In this document: positions 22,011 to 30,935 of the stretch, one piece after another
Position numbering within the stretch: position 1 is the first letter of the stretch
Layout: every line of letters begins with the position of its first letter
NCBI GenBank assembly: GCA_965531145.1
Contig: CBESOE010000001.1
Span: 55,572-119,571, forward strand
Direction of reading: 5' to 3'
Length of the DNA stretch: 64,000 bases
DNA from: JAQAZP01 sp965531145
Lineage (GTDB): Bacteria > Acidobacteriota > JAQAZP01
Notes under the pieces: model-generated
What the model was told of the DNA's origin: nothing
The model's input: only the letters and a program-made list of their open reading frames with translations
The model's database searches: none
Position numbers and translations under genes: made by a program

Positions 22011-23561
22011 GTGGAGTCTTTCAACGGCCGGCTGGGGACTGATTGTTTTTTCTCCGAACTGCTTCGGCGGGTCTATCTGGAGAAATGTACGGGAGAACTG
22101 CTGGTCGAAAAAGACGATCAGAAAAAGAAGATATTTCTCGACAGCGGGACCATCAGCTACTGTGCCACCAATATCAATTCCGAACGTCTGGGCTCCATGC
22201 TGGTTCGCCAGGGGGTGATCGACAATTCTGCTCTGCGCAGCGCCCTGCAGGGAAAGGGTGCCCAGCGGCTGGGTCAGAAACTGGTGGCCGACGGGGTGAT
22301 CACCGAGGACGAGCTGCAACAGAGCCTGATCCAGTCCGCCCGCGAGAATGTCTACGGGATGTTCAACTGGGTGGATGGGCGTTTCGAGTTCGGACCCAGC
22401 CGGACAGCGCTCCCCGATGACCTGCGCTTCCAGTTGCCCACCTCGGACGTGATTCTCGAGGGTGTGCGGCGTATCGAGGATTACCGGATGGTGGAACCGG
22501 GCCTGAAGCAGCTGTCCGGTGTGCTGGGTATGGCCGAGGATGCGCCTGAAGCCCATCTCATCAGCTCCCTCACTCCGGTGGAGGGGTTTCTGCTCTCCAG
22601 GATCGACGGGATCCTGACCCTGGAAGATATCTGTGCCATCAGTACGGTGGATCGAGAGATGACCTGCCGCTGTCTATACGCGCTGTACTGCGCCGGACTG
22701 ATACTGGGGGACTCTGCGGAACAGGAGCGGCAGCCCGAAGGTCTGCCGGCGTCCGAACCGGCAGAGGTCCAGGGCTCCTCTGACCGGCCGGCGGAAGCAG
22801 AGCCAGCCGCACCGATTCTTCACGACGAGATAGAAAAAAAATACGCCGTCTGCTGTATGGCCCAGGTGGATCTCTACACCGTCCTGGAAATACAGAGCGA
22901 CGCTTCCGAGGAACAGATCCGCAAATCCTACTATCGACTGGCAAAAAGATTCCATCCGGACCGGCACCGGGAAACGGGGGATGAGGACCTGGAGGCCAAA
23001 CTGGAAGCGCTGTTCATGAAGATCGGCCAGGCCTACGACACACTGGCCGACGCGAACAAGCGTTTCGATTACGACCAGTCGATCCTGAAAAACTCGGCAG
23101 CGGTGGATTACGGGTCCGTTACGGAAAAGATGACACCGGAGAAGATTGCCGGGATGCATTTCAAGGAGGGGATGCGGTTCTACCTCGAGAAGGATTTCTG
23201 GAACGCGGTCCAGCTTTTCAGGCGGGCCATCGACGCATCTCCGGAAGAAAACTCAGAACATTTCCGTTACCTGGCCCTGGCCCTGTCACAAAATCCCAAG
23301 TGGGGCAAGGAAGCCGAACGATACTTCCTCAAGGCAATCGAACTGGAACCATTCAGCCCGGATCTTCGTCTGCTGCTCGGCCGGCTCTACCGGGTATCAG
23401 GCCTCAACCGCCGGGCCGAAGCGCAGTTCCTGGAGGCGCTGAAACTCGAGCCGGGGAGCCTCGGCATTCAGGCCGAGCTGGACGATCTGCACAACAACGA
23501 CGAACAGACGGGCGGCACGTTCATCAAAGGGCTCTTCCGTAAAAACCGCAAAGACTCCTAG
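22011..23561 (+). CDS. PATAN (DUF4388)-DnaJ-TPR multidomain protein
   Basis: The 516-residue protein has three parts. Residues 1 to about 100 form a PATAN/DUF4388 domain (ELLRRVYLEKCTGELLVEKD...KKIFLDSGTISYC), continued by a repeat region with LGSMLVRQGVIDNSAL and LGQKLVADGVITEDEL. A J domain lies at about 283-350 (LYTVLEIQSDASEEQIRKSY, the HPD motif in RFHPDRHRE, and YDTLADANKRFDYD). C-terminal TPRs follow. PATAN domains occur in signalling adaptors of Acidobacteriota and deltaproteobacteria. J domains recruit Hsp70, so this may be a signal-linked co-chaperone. The GTG start at 22011 follows GGGGGAACAGC, the predicted promoter and the PATAN boundary. Confidence 0.85.
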   Translation: MESFNGRLGTDCFFSELLRRVYLEKCTGELLVEKDDQKKKIFLDSGTISYCATNINSERLGSMLVRQGVIDNSALRSALQGKGAQRLGQKLVADGVITEDELQQSLIQSARENVYGMFNWVDGRFEFGPSRTALPDDLRFQLPTSDVILEGVRRIEDYRMVEPGLKQLSGVLGMAEDAPEAHLISSLTPVEGFLLSRIDGILTLEDICAISTVDREMTCRCLYALYCAGLILGDSAEQERQPEGLPASEPAEVQGSSDRPAEAEPAAPILHDEIEKKYAVCCMAQVDLYTVLEIQSDASEEQIRKSYYRLAKRFHPDRHRETGDEDLEAKLEALFMKIGQAYDTLADANKRFDYDQSILKNSAAVDYGSVTEKMTPEKIAGMHFKEGMRFYLEKDFWNAVQLFRRAIDASPEENSEHFRYLALALSQNPKWGKEAERYFLKAIELEPFSPDLRLLLGRLYRVSGLNRRAEAQFLEALKLEPGSLGIQAELDDLHNNDEQTGGTFIKGLFRKNRKDS

Positions 23562-23578
23562 CTCCCCCCGGGCACGCC

Positions 23579-24067
23579 ATGCACTACCTCATCGACGGCA
23601 ACAACCTGATCGGCCACAGCCGCGACCTGGACCTGTCAGATACGGACTGCCGCGGTCAGGCGATGAGCAAGGTGGCTGATTATTGCCGGCAGTCCGGGGC
23701 TCGGGCAACGATCTTTTTTGACGGCGGACCCGACACCCACGTGGGCCAGAGAGGCGTCTCCCTCGGAGCGGTGCGGGGCCTGCTCGCCGGGAAAGGGGTC
23801 GAGGCCGACACCAGAATCATGAGCATGATCGAAAGGGCGGCCGGCAGTCTGTTCACCGTGGTCAGTTCTGACCGGCAGATCTATGGACGGGCTCGAACGG
23901 CCGGGCTGCCTGCCTTGCGTATTCACGAATTCAATGCCCTGCTGGATACCGAGCGGCAGCGGACGGAAGCCGGCCGCGACCGGCAGGCTGAGCTGGAGCA
24001 GAAGAGCCGCAGCCTCGGCCGCGATGAACTGGCGGAGTGGCTGGAGATCTTTGGTGAGGATTCTTGA
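23579..24067 (+). CDS. NYN-domain RNase-like protein (YacP type)
   Basis: The 162-residue product starts MHYLIDGNNLIGHSRDL, the conserved first acidic motif of NYN (Nedd4-BP1/YacP-like) nucleases, and has FFDGG and VVSSDRQI as the later acidic sites of a PIN-like fold. YacP-type enzymes are thought to process rRNA or mRNA. The C-terminus is a charged helix (about 120-162). It lies 17 bases after the PATAN-DnaJ gene, just before rnpB. No good ribosome-binding site is seen, so it may be coupled to the upstream gene. Confidence 0.8.
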   Translation: MHYLIDGNNLIGHSRDLDLSDTDCRGQAMSKVADYCRQSGARATIFFDGGPDTHVGQRGVSLGAVRGLLAGKGVEADTRIMSMIERAAGSLFTVVSSDRQIYGRARTAGLPALRIHEFNALLDTERQRTEAGRDRQAELEQKSRSLGRDELAEWLEIFGEDS

Positions 24068-24093
24068 CGGCCTCCACGCCTGCGTGCTAGCGT
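24064..24093 (+). promoter_or_regulatory. Predicted promoter for rnpB
   Basis: TTGACG (24064-24069), 18 bp, TAGCGT (24088-24093), with TGC before the -10. The -35 overlaps the NYN stop codon. The inferred start (24100-24103) coincides with the base-paired 5' end of RNase P RNA. Confidence 0.5.
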
Positions 24094-24102
24094 AATCCTG
24101 GA

Positions 24103-24475
24103 TCCGGTGTGGAGGAGGTGATCGCTCTCCCGTTTATCGGGGGGGAGGAAAGTCCGAACTCCGCAGGGCAGTGCGCTGGGTAACACCCAGTGGGGGCAAC
24201 CCTAAGGAAAGTGCCACAGAAAATATACCGCCACCGGCCGTTCGCGGTCGGGGGTAAGGGTGAAAAGGTGCGGTAAGAGCGCACCAGTCCATGCGGTGAC
24301 GCGTGGAGCTTGGTAAACCCCGCACGGAGCAAGGCCAAATAGGAAGGCAGGCAAGGGTGGCTCGCCCTGGCCTTCGGGTAGGCTGCACGAGCCGGTGGGT
24401 AACCACCGGCCAAGATGAATGATCGCTGCCGTCCCTCGGGGCGGTAACAGAATTCGGCTTACGATCCGCTCCGGA
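24103..24475 (+). ncRNA. rnpB: RNase P RNA (class A)
   Basis: The catalytic RNA that matures tRNA 5' ends. Universally conserved blocks are visible in order: GAGGAAAGTCCG (24145-24156), the GGTAAGGGTGAAA-type region (here GGGTAAGGGTGAAAAGGTGCGGTAAGAGCGCACC, about 24251-24284), GGAGCAAGGCCAAATAGG, GGGTAGGCTGC, the AGATGAAT block (24413-24420), and ACAGAATTCGGCTTA. P1 is formed by TCCGG.G.GGA at the 5' end and TCCGC.CCGGA at 24465-24475 with one mismatch. The ends are set from P1. ldcA follows without a terminator. Confidence 0.96.
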
Positions 24476-24502
24476 ATCCACTTTGAACCGTTCGAGGCAT
24501 TC

Positions 24503-25468
24503 GTGAAAAGACAGGGCAATGTCGTACCGCCGCCCCTGCGACCGGGCGACACCGTGGCCGTGCTCTCACCGGCCGGTCCGGTGGATGCGGCGGCGCTGAA
24601 TCGCGGGCAGCGATTTCTGGAGGAACGCGGCTACCGTGTGCGCCGCGGGCGCCATGCGTTGGCCCGGCGGGGATATCTTGCCGGCAGCGACCGGCAGCGA
24701 CTGACCGACCTGAACCGTGCCATTGCCGATCCCGGAGTGCAGGCCGTCTTTTTCTCACGGGGTGGTTACGGCACCACCCGGCTGCTGCCCGGACTCGACC
24801 TCGGGCCGCTCTGCCGCCTGCCGAAGATCTTCCTCGGTTTCAGCGACCTCACCGTGCTGCTCAACCGGATCACCGCTGAGGCGGGACTGGTGACCTACCT
24901 CGGGCCCATGGTGGCCACCGACCTGAATCGCGGGCTGTCCGGGCGAACGCTCACCTCTTTCGAAACCATGATCGAGGGTCGCCGCGGCGGCGTTCTGCTC
25001 CGCGGCACGCCCGGCCGGGCCGCACCGGGGGTCCGCAAAGGCTTCCTGCGCACCGGAATCGTCACTGCCGAACTGGCCGGCGGTTGCCTTTCGATGATCG
25101 TTGCCTCTCTGGGGACGGACAACCAGCCGGAGCTGGCCGGCAAGATATTTTTCTGGGAGGATGTGAACGAACCGGCGTACCGTCTTGACCGCATGCTGAC
25201 CCAGTTACGGCAGGCCGGGCTGTTCGACGACCTTGCCGGCATGATCATCGGTGGTCTAAGTGGATGCGGGACCGCGCATCCCGGGGGGCGGGGCGGGGTG
25301 CAGCGATTCCTGGACGGGGTGCTCGGCCCGCTGCGGTGTCCGGTCTATTTCGGGTTCCCGTCCGGGCATGGCCCGGCAAAGGTCATCCTGCCCATCGGGC
25401 TGCCGGTGACTCTGGATTCGGGCAAGGGGCAGGTCCGCTATGACCGTTTGGGAAAACCAGGACTTTAG
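24503..25468 (+). CDS. ldcA: LD-carboxypeptidase (peptidase S66, murein tetrapeptidase)
   Basis: S66 enzymes remove the terminal D-Ala from murein tetrapeptides during recycling. The 321-residue product has PGDTVAVLSPAGPVD at the start, FSRGGYGTTRLL, the nucleophile Ser in FLGFSDLTVL, the catalytic Glu in FFWEDVNE, and a His in PSGHGPAK. The GTG at 24503 is chosen because GAGG lies five bases upstream; the longer in-frame ORF starts inside rnpB and is excluded. Only 27 bases separate it from rnpB. Confidence 0.88.
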   Translation: MKRQGNVVPPPLRPGDTVAVLSPAGPVDAAALNRGQRFLEERGYRVRRGRHALARRGYLAGSDRQRLTDLNRAIADPGVQAVFFSRGGYGTTRLLPGLDLGPLCRLPKIFLGFSDLTVLLNRITAEAGLVTYLGPMVATDLNRGLSGRTLTSFETMIEGRRGGVLLRGTPGRAAPGVRKGFLRTGIVTAELAGGCLSMIVASLGTDNQPELAGKIFFWEDVNEPAYRLDRMLTQLRQAGLFDDLAGMIIGGLSGCGTAHPGGRGGVQRFLDGVLGPLRCPVYFGFPSGHGPAKVILPIGLPVTLDSGKGQVRYDRLGKPGL

Positions 25469-25563
25469 TGGGGCGGCCAGTATTCCGATTCAATAGACGG
25501 TGACGGGGATGCAGACCGGTGGCCCCCTTGAACTGCGAATTGGCCTATCCCCGGAGGGAGGAC

Positions 25564-25923
25564 ATGAGTAAAGACAGCAGCAACTCTTACGAGCGCAGGC
25601 TCTACCCGCGGGTGGAGTTGATGCGGATGAGCATTCCCGCGGAAGGTCGGAAATCGGCGCGGATCATCGACATCAGCGCCAGCGGAGCCCAGGTGGAGTT
25701 CCCCACACCTCTCGTGCCGGGAAATCTCTACGAGATCAGGCTCACCTTTCCCGATCGGCAGATCAGTGTCCGCGCCAGGGTTACCCGCAGCCTTGCCCCC
25801 GAAGGATCGGTGAGGGCCGCGGACAGCGGGACACCTTGTCTGGCTGGTTTGGAATTCATTGGCCTTGATATCGAGGACCAGCGCTATCTGGAAGGATACG
25901 TGGCCGGTCAGTCCCAACTCTAG
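25564..25923 (+). CDS. PilZ-domain protein (c-di-GMP receptor-like)
   Basis: The 119-residue single-domain protein has both c-di-GMP-binding motifs. RxxxR lies in ERRLYPR (Arg12, Arg16), and [D/N]xSxxG is DISASG at residues 36-41. The rest is the PilZ beta-barrel with LTFPDRQISVRARVTR. ATG 25564 follows GGAGGGAGG at ideal spacing; an upstream in-frame ATG has none. It stands between ldcA and a LOG-like gene, without a visible partner, so the regulated process is unknown. Confidence 0.88.
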   Translation: MSKDSSNSYERRLYPRVELMRMSIPAEGRKSARIIDISASGAQVEFPTPLVPGNLYEIRLTFPDRQISVRARVTRSLAPEGSVRAADSGTPCLAGLEFIGLDIEDQRYLEGYVAGQSQL

Positions 25924-25961
25924 CAGCAGGCCGACCGCCCGTTCCCCGGTTTCCGGCCCAA

Positions 25962-25990
25962 TTGATCCACGCCGCGAATCTGCTTACAAT
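25962..25990 (+). promoter_or_regulatory. Predicted sigma-70 promoter for the LOG-like gene
   Basis: TTGATC (25962-25967), a 17 bp spacer and TACAAT (25985-25990). The leader to the ATG at 26052 would be about 55 nt and contains a GGCGGGGTGGG ribosome-binding region. Confidence 0.58.
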
Positions 25991-26051
25991 CATGCCTGTG
26001 GTGGCGGTGCCTGTCCGGAGGTGATTCCGTTGCCACCAGGCGGGGTGGGAA

Positions 26052-26549
26052 ATGCGAAAACGGGTCATCGGTGTTATGGGAGGGGCCGGGGCCGGTGAGG
26101 ATGCCTGTCGGTTGGCCTATCGTCTGGGCCAGCTGGTGGCCGACGGCGGAGACGTGCTGCTCTGCGGGGGGCGCGCCCACGGCGTGATGGAACACGCCGC
26201 CCGCGGTGCCCGCGACCGGGGCGGCCTGACGGTGGGCGTTCTTCCGGGAAGCGACCCGGACCGGGCCTCGACGAACATCGACCTGGCGGTGGCCACCGGG
26301 ATGGGCAACGCCCGCAACGTCATCAACGTCCTCACCAGTGATGCGGTGGTGGCTTGTGCCGGCGGCACTGGGACCATCTCCGAGGTGGCTCTTGCCCTGA
26401 AGAGCGGGAAGCTGGTGGTGGCGCTCGGCTATGAGCCCGGCAGCTGTTTCGCGCCCTGGCTCGGCCGGGAGTTGCTGTGTGCCGCCACCGCAGAAGAAGC
26501 CTATCGTCTGGTGTCGGATCACCTGGGGGACCGGGGAATCCCCCGCTGA
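26052..26549 (+). CDS. LOG-like (TIGR00725-type) Rossmann protein
   Basis: The 165-residue product begins RKRVIGVMGGAGAGEDACRLAYRLGQLVADGGDVLLCGG and has ATGMGNARNVINVLTSDAVVACAGGTGTISEVALAL. The GGxGTxxE motif is the phosphate/AMP site of the lysine-decarboxylase-like (LOG) fold. LOG enzymes release cytokinin bases from nucleotides. The TIGR00725 branch is of unknown function, probably binding a nucleotide. It precedes aroB by 50 bases and may share its transcript. Confidence 0.82.
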   Translation: MRKRVIGVMGGAGAGEDACRLAYRLGQLVADGGDVLLCGGRAHGVMEHAARGARDRGGLTVGVLPGSDPDRASTNIDLAVATGMGNARNVINVLTSDAVVACAGGTGTISEVALALKSGKLVVALGYEPGSCFAPWLGRELLCAATAEEAYRLVSDHLGDRGIPR

Positions 26550-26599
26550 TCGCCCTGTTGCGGCACCGCCCGTATTGTAGAATCAGGTGAGGGTCCACC

Positions 26600-27694
26600 G
26601 TGGAGTCCATACAGGTCAAGGTGCAGGGAGTTGAATACCGGATAACCTTTGGCGGCGATCTGCCGGGGTGGATGGGTCAGGCGCTGCCCGGGGGTGGCAC
26701 GGCCACTCCTTTCGTGCTGCTGCTGGTGGACGAGAACGTCAGCGAACTGCACGGCGACCGGCTGCACGCGGCTTTCGAACAACTGGGTGTGGAGGTGCGG
26801 GGGGTCCAGGTTCCCTGCGGGGAGGCGACCAAGTCCCTGGAGGTCTACGGCCGCCTCTGTGACCAGGTGCTTTCGCTGGGGCCGGACCGGTCGACGCCGC
26901 TTATTTCCTGCGGCGGCGGAGTGACCGGTGATGCGGCGGGGTTCGTGGCGGCAACCGTGCTTCGCGGTTTGCCGCTGTACCAGGTGCCAACCACCACGCT
27001 GGCCCAGGCGGACAGCGGTGTGGGCGGCAAGGTGGGGCTTAACCACCCGACGGGCAAGAACCTGTTGGGTACCTTTTACCAGCCACGAGCGGTGTTCATC
27101 GATCCGGCGTTCACCAGGACTCTTGAAGATCGTGATTTTGTGGCCGGCCTTTTCGAGGCGGTGAAAATGGGATTGATTCTCGACCACCGGCTCCACGGCT
27201 GGCTGGTTGAGCATTGGGATCGCCTGGAGTCACGCAACGAGAAGGATCTGGTCCACGCGTTGAAGGAGAGTTGCCGGCTCAAGGCCCGGGTTGTGGAACT
27301 GGACGAGCGGGAGAAGGGGCCGCGACGGGTACTCAATTTCGGCCATACGGTGGGCCACGTGCTGGAGCACCTGTCCCGGGGTGGTCTGCGCCATGGTGAG
27401 GCCGTGGCCTGGGGTATGGCGGCGGCGGCCCACCTGTCGGTGAACGGGGCCGGTCTTGAACAGGAGCAGGCCCGGGCCATCAAGTCGTTCATCTACCGCC
27501 GGGTACCGAGACGTCCGGAGCTGCCTGACCGTGACGCCTTCCTCCGGCTGCTGGCCAGAGACAAGAAAAGGCGGGGAGACGCCATTGATGTTGTCCTGCT
27601 CCGTTCGGTGGGGCATACGGTGATTAATCAGAACCTCGCACCGGAAACGATGTGGCAAGCGGCCTGCGACGTGATCGATGAAGGGCAGTCATGA
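26600..27694 (+). CDS. aroB: 3-dehydroquinate synthase
   Basis: AroB converts DAHP to 3-dehydroquinate in the shikimate pathway using NAD and a divalent metal. The 364-residue product carries SCGGGVTGDAAGFVAAT (NAD site), YQVPTTTLAQADSGVGGKVGLNHP, KNLLGTFYQP, and the metal-ligand region FGHTVGHVLEH with LRHGEAVAWGM. The start is the GTG at 26600. Other aro genes are absent from the window. The stop overlaps an ATG (ATGA) opening a 12-codon ORF that ends immediately before the next gene. Confidence 0.96.
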   Translation: MESIQVKVQGVEYRITFGGDLPGWMGQALPGGGTATPFVLLLVDENVSELHGDRLHAAFEQLGVEVRGVQVPCGEATKSLEVYGRLCDQVLSLGPDRSTPLISCGGGVTGDAAGFVAATVLRGLPLYQVPTTTLAQADSGVGGKVGLNHPTGKNLLGTFYQPRAVFIDPAFTRTLEDRDFVAGLFEAVKMGLILDHRLHGWLVEHWDRLESRNEKDLVHALKESCRLKARVVELDEREKGPRRVLNFGHTVGHVLEHLSRGGLRHGEAVAWGMAAAAHLSVNGAGLEQEQARAIKSFIYRRVPRRPELPDRDAFLRLLARDKKRRGDAIDVVLLRSVGHTVINQNLAPETMWQAACDVIDEGQS

Positions 27695-27729
27695 TTGATA
27701 AGGAAAAACTGCAGAAAGGCGGCAGCTGA

Positions 27730-30114
27730 ATGAAAGCGATGGTGACAAGACTTCTCTTCATACTGGTCCTGGTGTCAACCGTTGCCCGGGGTGACGTGGT
27801 ACCGGACGGCGTGACGGTTCCGGATCGCGGCCAGGATTCGGCGGGTGAGGCGGATGGCGGCGTTGCCGCCGACGGCGAACACTCTCAGGCGTACTACCAC
27901 TTCCTGCTGGCCAAGGGATACGAATTCGAGCATCTGTACGACGACGCTGTTCGTGAGCTGCAGCTGGCCCTGCAGTATGACGACAGGAGCTGCTTCATCC
28001 ACTCCGAGCTTGCCGAGCTCTACCAGCGTCTGGGCCGTGATGGAAAAGCCATGGAGCACGGCCATGCGGCCATCGAGGCCGATCCTGAGAATGCCGAGGC
28101 CCGGGTGTTTCTGGGAATGCTCTATTTCAAGAAGAGCCGGCAGGAAGAGAAATACCGGGACGAACTCACCGACAAGGCCATCGAACAGTTTCTCGAAGCG
28201 TTGGCCATCGACCCGCAGCGAGAGGATGCCTATCTCGACCTGTCCCACATCTACCATGTCAACGATCGCGACGAAGAGGCCCTGCAGCTGCTGGAGCGGT
28301 TTCTGAAGGTGTCACCGTTCAGCGAGCGGGCTCTTTTCGCCCTGGGCAATATCCACTGGTCCCGGCAGGAGTGGGAAAGCGCGCTGGACGACTACCGGCG
28401 CATCCTGGAGATCAACCCCGATTCGATCCGTGCCCTGCTGGATGTGGCCGATACCTACAACAACCTGGAAGAACCGGAAAGCGCGCTGCAGTACTACCTG
28501 CGGGCTCTGGAAAACAATCCCGAGTCCTTCAACATTCTCAACCAGGTGGGCACCTGTTACGAGGAACTGCGACAGCTCGATATGGCGGCGCGATATTATC
28601 AAAAAGCCCTGGCGCTCAAACCGGACAGCCTCGAGGTCCTGGATGCGCTGGGGAATGTTTCTTTCATGGCCCATCAGTATCTCGAGGCCACCAGCTACTA
28701 CATCAGGGTGCTGGAGGCGGAACCGGACCGGATGGTGACCCGCTTCAATCTTGCAAGATCCTACAAGGGCCTGGGAGAGGCGACCCTGGCCCTGACCCAC
28801 CTTCAGCGACTCTCCGATCAGCTCGATGACGCATTTGCCAGGGGCAACGGCACCGACGACCTCCAGCGGTTCAAGAGGCTGGTGCTGGAGCAGCTGGCCA
28901 ATATCCTCGTTTCCCTCGAGAAATACGACGAGGCCCTGGCCGTGCTCCAGGATGCCTCGGCCGACGAGGAGAACCTCGACCTTGAAGTGCTGCACAACCT
29001 GGCCCGGGTCCAGCACATGAAGGGCAATTTTGACGAAGGTCTCCGGGTCCTGGACCGCTGCCGCAAGCGCTTTCCCGGCCAGCCGGAGACCGATCTCCTG
29101 GAAGTGGAGATCCGTCTTGACGCCGGTCGGCGTGATGGTGTGGACGAGGTCCTGGAGCGGCTGCAGAAACTGGCGGTGGAACAGGGGCTGGACAGTGACC
29201 TCTGGCGCCGGTTGGTGGTGCTCTTCACCGAGAATGGATACCAGCAGCGGGCGGTGGACCTGCTGGTGTCGATCACCGCCGGCGAAGGGGGGAAGACAGC
29301 ACTGAGCCTCTTTTTCCTCGCCAGGCTGAGGCTGGATCAGGATGATCTGGACGGGGCGCTGGCCACCATCCGGGAGGCGCAGCAGCTGTATCCCGAGGAC
29401 AACGACTTCACCTTCCTCCACAGCGAAATCCTGCTGCGGCAGGAGCAGGAGTCCGAGTGCCGGGCGCTGGTTTCCAGCCTGCTCACGGCTGAGGATGCGG
29501 AATCCGAAGACTACCTGCGGGCCGCGATGCTCTTCTCCAACTATGACAAATACGCACTGGCCGAGGAATCGCTGGCGGTTGGGCTGAAGCGCTTTCCCGA
29601 TGACATCGCGCTGCTCTTCCAGCGGGCAGCCACCCTGGAGCGCATGGGCCGGACCGCCGATGCGGAGAAATACTTTCGGCAACTCCTTGAGCTGGAACCG
29701 GACAACGCACCGGCCCTCAACTACCTGGGCTACATGATGGCCGATGGCGGTGAACGGCTGGACGAGGCCATCGCGCTGGTGGGAAGGGCCCTGCGCGTGG
29801 ACCCGCGCAACGGTGCCTACCTCGACAGCATGGGCTGGGCGCTGTTCCGGGCGGGCATGAACAAGCAGGCCGGCAGCTACCTGCTGGACGCGCTGAAGCA
29901 GATCCCCGAAGATCCCACCATTTGCGAACATGTGGGCGACTACTTCCTGGCCATCGGCCAACGGGACGAGGCCATGGAGCACTACCGTAAGGCGCTGGAG
30001 TTCGGCGCTGACGACCCAGGTGCGCTGGAGCGGAAACTCCAGTCCGGTAATGAGAAACCGGACAGTTCGCCCGGAGGGGTTGGTGACGGGAGCGGCGGGG
30101 GAGAGTCTCGATGA
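27730..30114 (+). CDS. Large periplasmic TPR-repeat protein
   Basis: The 794-residue protein has a signal peptide (residues 1-21, MVTRLLFILVLVSTVARG) and then about fifteen TPR units along most of its length. Examples are AIEQFLEALAIDPQREDAYLDLSHIY, ALQYYLRALENNPESFNILNQVG and AEKYFRQLLELEPDNAPALNYLGYMMADGG. The last resembles the C-terminus of the TPR proteins found beside lolB in Pseudomonas-type genomes. There is no enzymatic domain. It overlaps the LolB-like gene by four bases (ATGA), so an envelope-assembly role is likely. Confidence 0.85.
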   Translation: MKAMVTRLLFILVLVSTVARGDVVPDGVTVPDRGQDSAGEADGGVAADGEHSQAYYHFLLAKGYEFEHLYDDAVRELQLALQYDDRSCFIHSELAELYQRLGRDGKAMEHGHAAIEADPENAEARVFLGMLYFKKSRQEEKYRDELTDKAIEQFLEALAIDPQREDAYLDLSHIYHVNDRDEEALQLLERFLKVSPFSERALFALGNIHWSRQEWESALDDYRRILEINPDSIRALLDVADTYNNLEEPESALQYYLRALENNPESFNILNQVGTCYEELRQLDMAARYYQKALALKPDSLEVLDALGNVSFMAHQYLEATSYYIRVLEAEPDRMVTRFNLARSYKGLGEATLALTHLQRLSDQLDDAFARGNGTDDLQRFKRLVLEQLANILVSLEKYDEALAVLQDASADEENLDLEVLHNLARVQHMKGNFDEGLRVLDRCRKRFPGQPETDLLEVEIRLDAGRRDGVDEVLERLQKLAVEQGLDSDLWRRLVVLFTENGYQQRAVDLLVSITAGEGGKTALSLFFLARLRLDQDDLDGALATIREAQQLYPEDNDFTFLHSEILLRQEQESECRALVSSLLTAEDAESEDYLRAAMLFSNYDKYALAEESLAVGLKRFPDDIALLFQRAATLERMGRTADAEKYFRQLLELEPDNAPALNYLGYMMADGGERLDEAIALVGRALRVDPRNGAYLDSMGWALFRAGMNKQAGSYLLDALKQIPEDPTICEHVGDYFLAIGQRDEAMEHYRKALEFGADDPGALERKLQSGNEKPDSSPGGVGDGSGGGESR

Positions 30115-30923
30115 AAAAGGGGGGACGGGTGCCGTGCCGGGTATCGCCTGGCACGATGGTGCTGGGGATGGTGGCCGGCCTGCTCGTTCTCCAGGGTTGC
30201 TCGGCCCGCCTCACCGGAAAACCGGTGCCGGCTGGGGAGGGCAGCGGCTGCCTGGAGTCACACCTGGCCAACGTGGAACAGTGCCGGCAGGTGGCGGGAG
30301 CCACTGGAACCGGGCGGGTCCAGTTCGTTTCAGATGATGGCCGGGGGCGGGCCTCCTTCGACTTTGTTTTCCGACGTCCGGATTCACTCCGGCTCCAGTT
30401 TCTTTCCCCCCTCGGCCCTGCGGCGGCGGTCCTCGATCTCAGCGGCGACCACTTTCTTTTTGCCGATTTCCGCCAGGGTGTCTATTTCAGTGGTCACGCC
30501 GGCGGGGAGGACTTCCAGGGTCTCACCGGTCTGCCGGTTTCACCGAAGACGCTGATTTCTGTTTTACTGGCTGAGCCATTGCCTGAGCATCCAGGGGTGG
30601 GAATGCTGCGATTTGAAGAGCTGTCGTGCCGGCCGCTTTTCTGTGAACTCAGTGACCTTTCAACCGGAGCGGCGGTGGCCGTGACTTACGTCTGGCCGGC
30701 TCGCAGCGAAGGTCAGGAACAATCCGGGTGCCTGTTTCTCCCTGAGAGGGTGGTTTTCAACGGACCGGATCCGGGACGGCAGACCACCATCCGCTTCAAG
30801 ACCGTCAGGGGGCTCAGCGCCACCGAGCGGGAAATGTCCTGGGCTCCTGTTGACACCAGCGGGCTGAGCCCGGCTGTTCCGGAATCGGTGGACGATGCGG
30901 ACATTCCCCGGTGGATCAACTAA
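30111..30923 (+). CDS. LolB-like outer-membrane lipoprotein
   Basis: The 270-residue product has a lipoprotein signal ending LLVLQGC (lipidated Cys30). The mature part has a beta-rich pattern, GRVQFVSDDGRGRASFDFVFRRPDSLRLQFLSPLGPAAAVLDLSGDHFLFAD, reminiscent of the LolB/DUF4292 half-barrel that accepts lipoproteins from LolA. Sequence alone gives only a distant match, but position is strong support. The order TPR protein, lolB, ispE, tRNA-Gln, prs is the one known from Pseudomonas. It overlaps the upstream TPR gene by four bases and precedes ispE by 12. Confidence 0.68.
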   Translation: MKKGGRVPCRVSPGTMVLGMVAGLLVLQGCSARLTGKPVPAGEGSGCLESHLANVEQCRQVAGATGTGRVQFVSDDGRGRASFDFVFRRPDSLRLQFLSPLGPAAAVLDLSGDHFLFADFRQGVYFSGHAGGEDFQGLTGLPVSPKTLISVLLAEPLPEHPGVGMLRFEELSCRPLFCELSDLSTGAAVAVTYVWPARSEGQEQSGCLFLPERVVFNGPDPGRQTTIRFKTVRGLSATEREMSWAPVDTSGLSPAVPESVDDADIPRWIN

Positions 30924-30935
30924 CGCGGTGCGGTC

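Noticed and set aside
26555..26583. TAGAAT upstream of aroB as a separate promoter
   Set aside because: No acceptable -35 at 16-19 bp; aroB can be read from the promoter at 25962-25990.
27691..27729. 12-codon ORF between aroB and the large TPR gene
   Set aside because: It overlaps the aroB stop and ends right before the next ATG, but is too short to support as a gene. The TPR gene has an AAAGGCGG site of its own.
28312..29982. A 556-codon open frame on the minus strand opposite the large TPR gene
   Set aside because: Antisense shadow of codon bias in the TPR repeats, with no domain and no ribosome-binding site.
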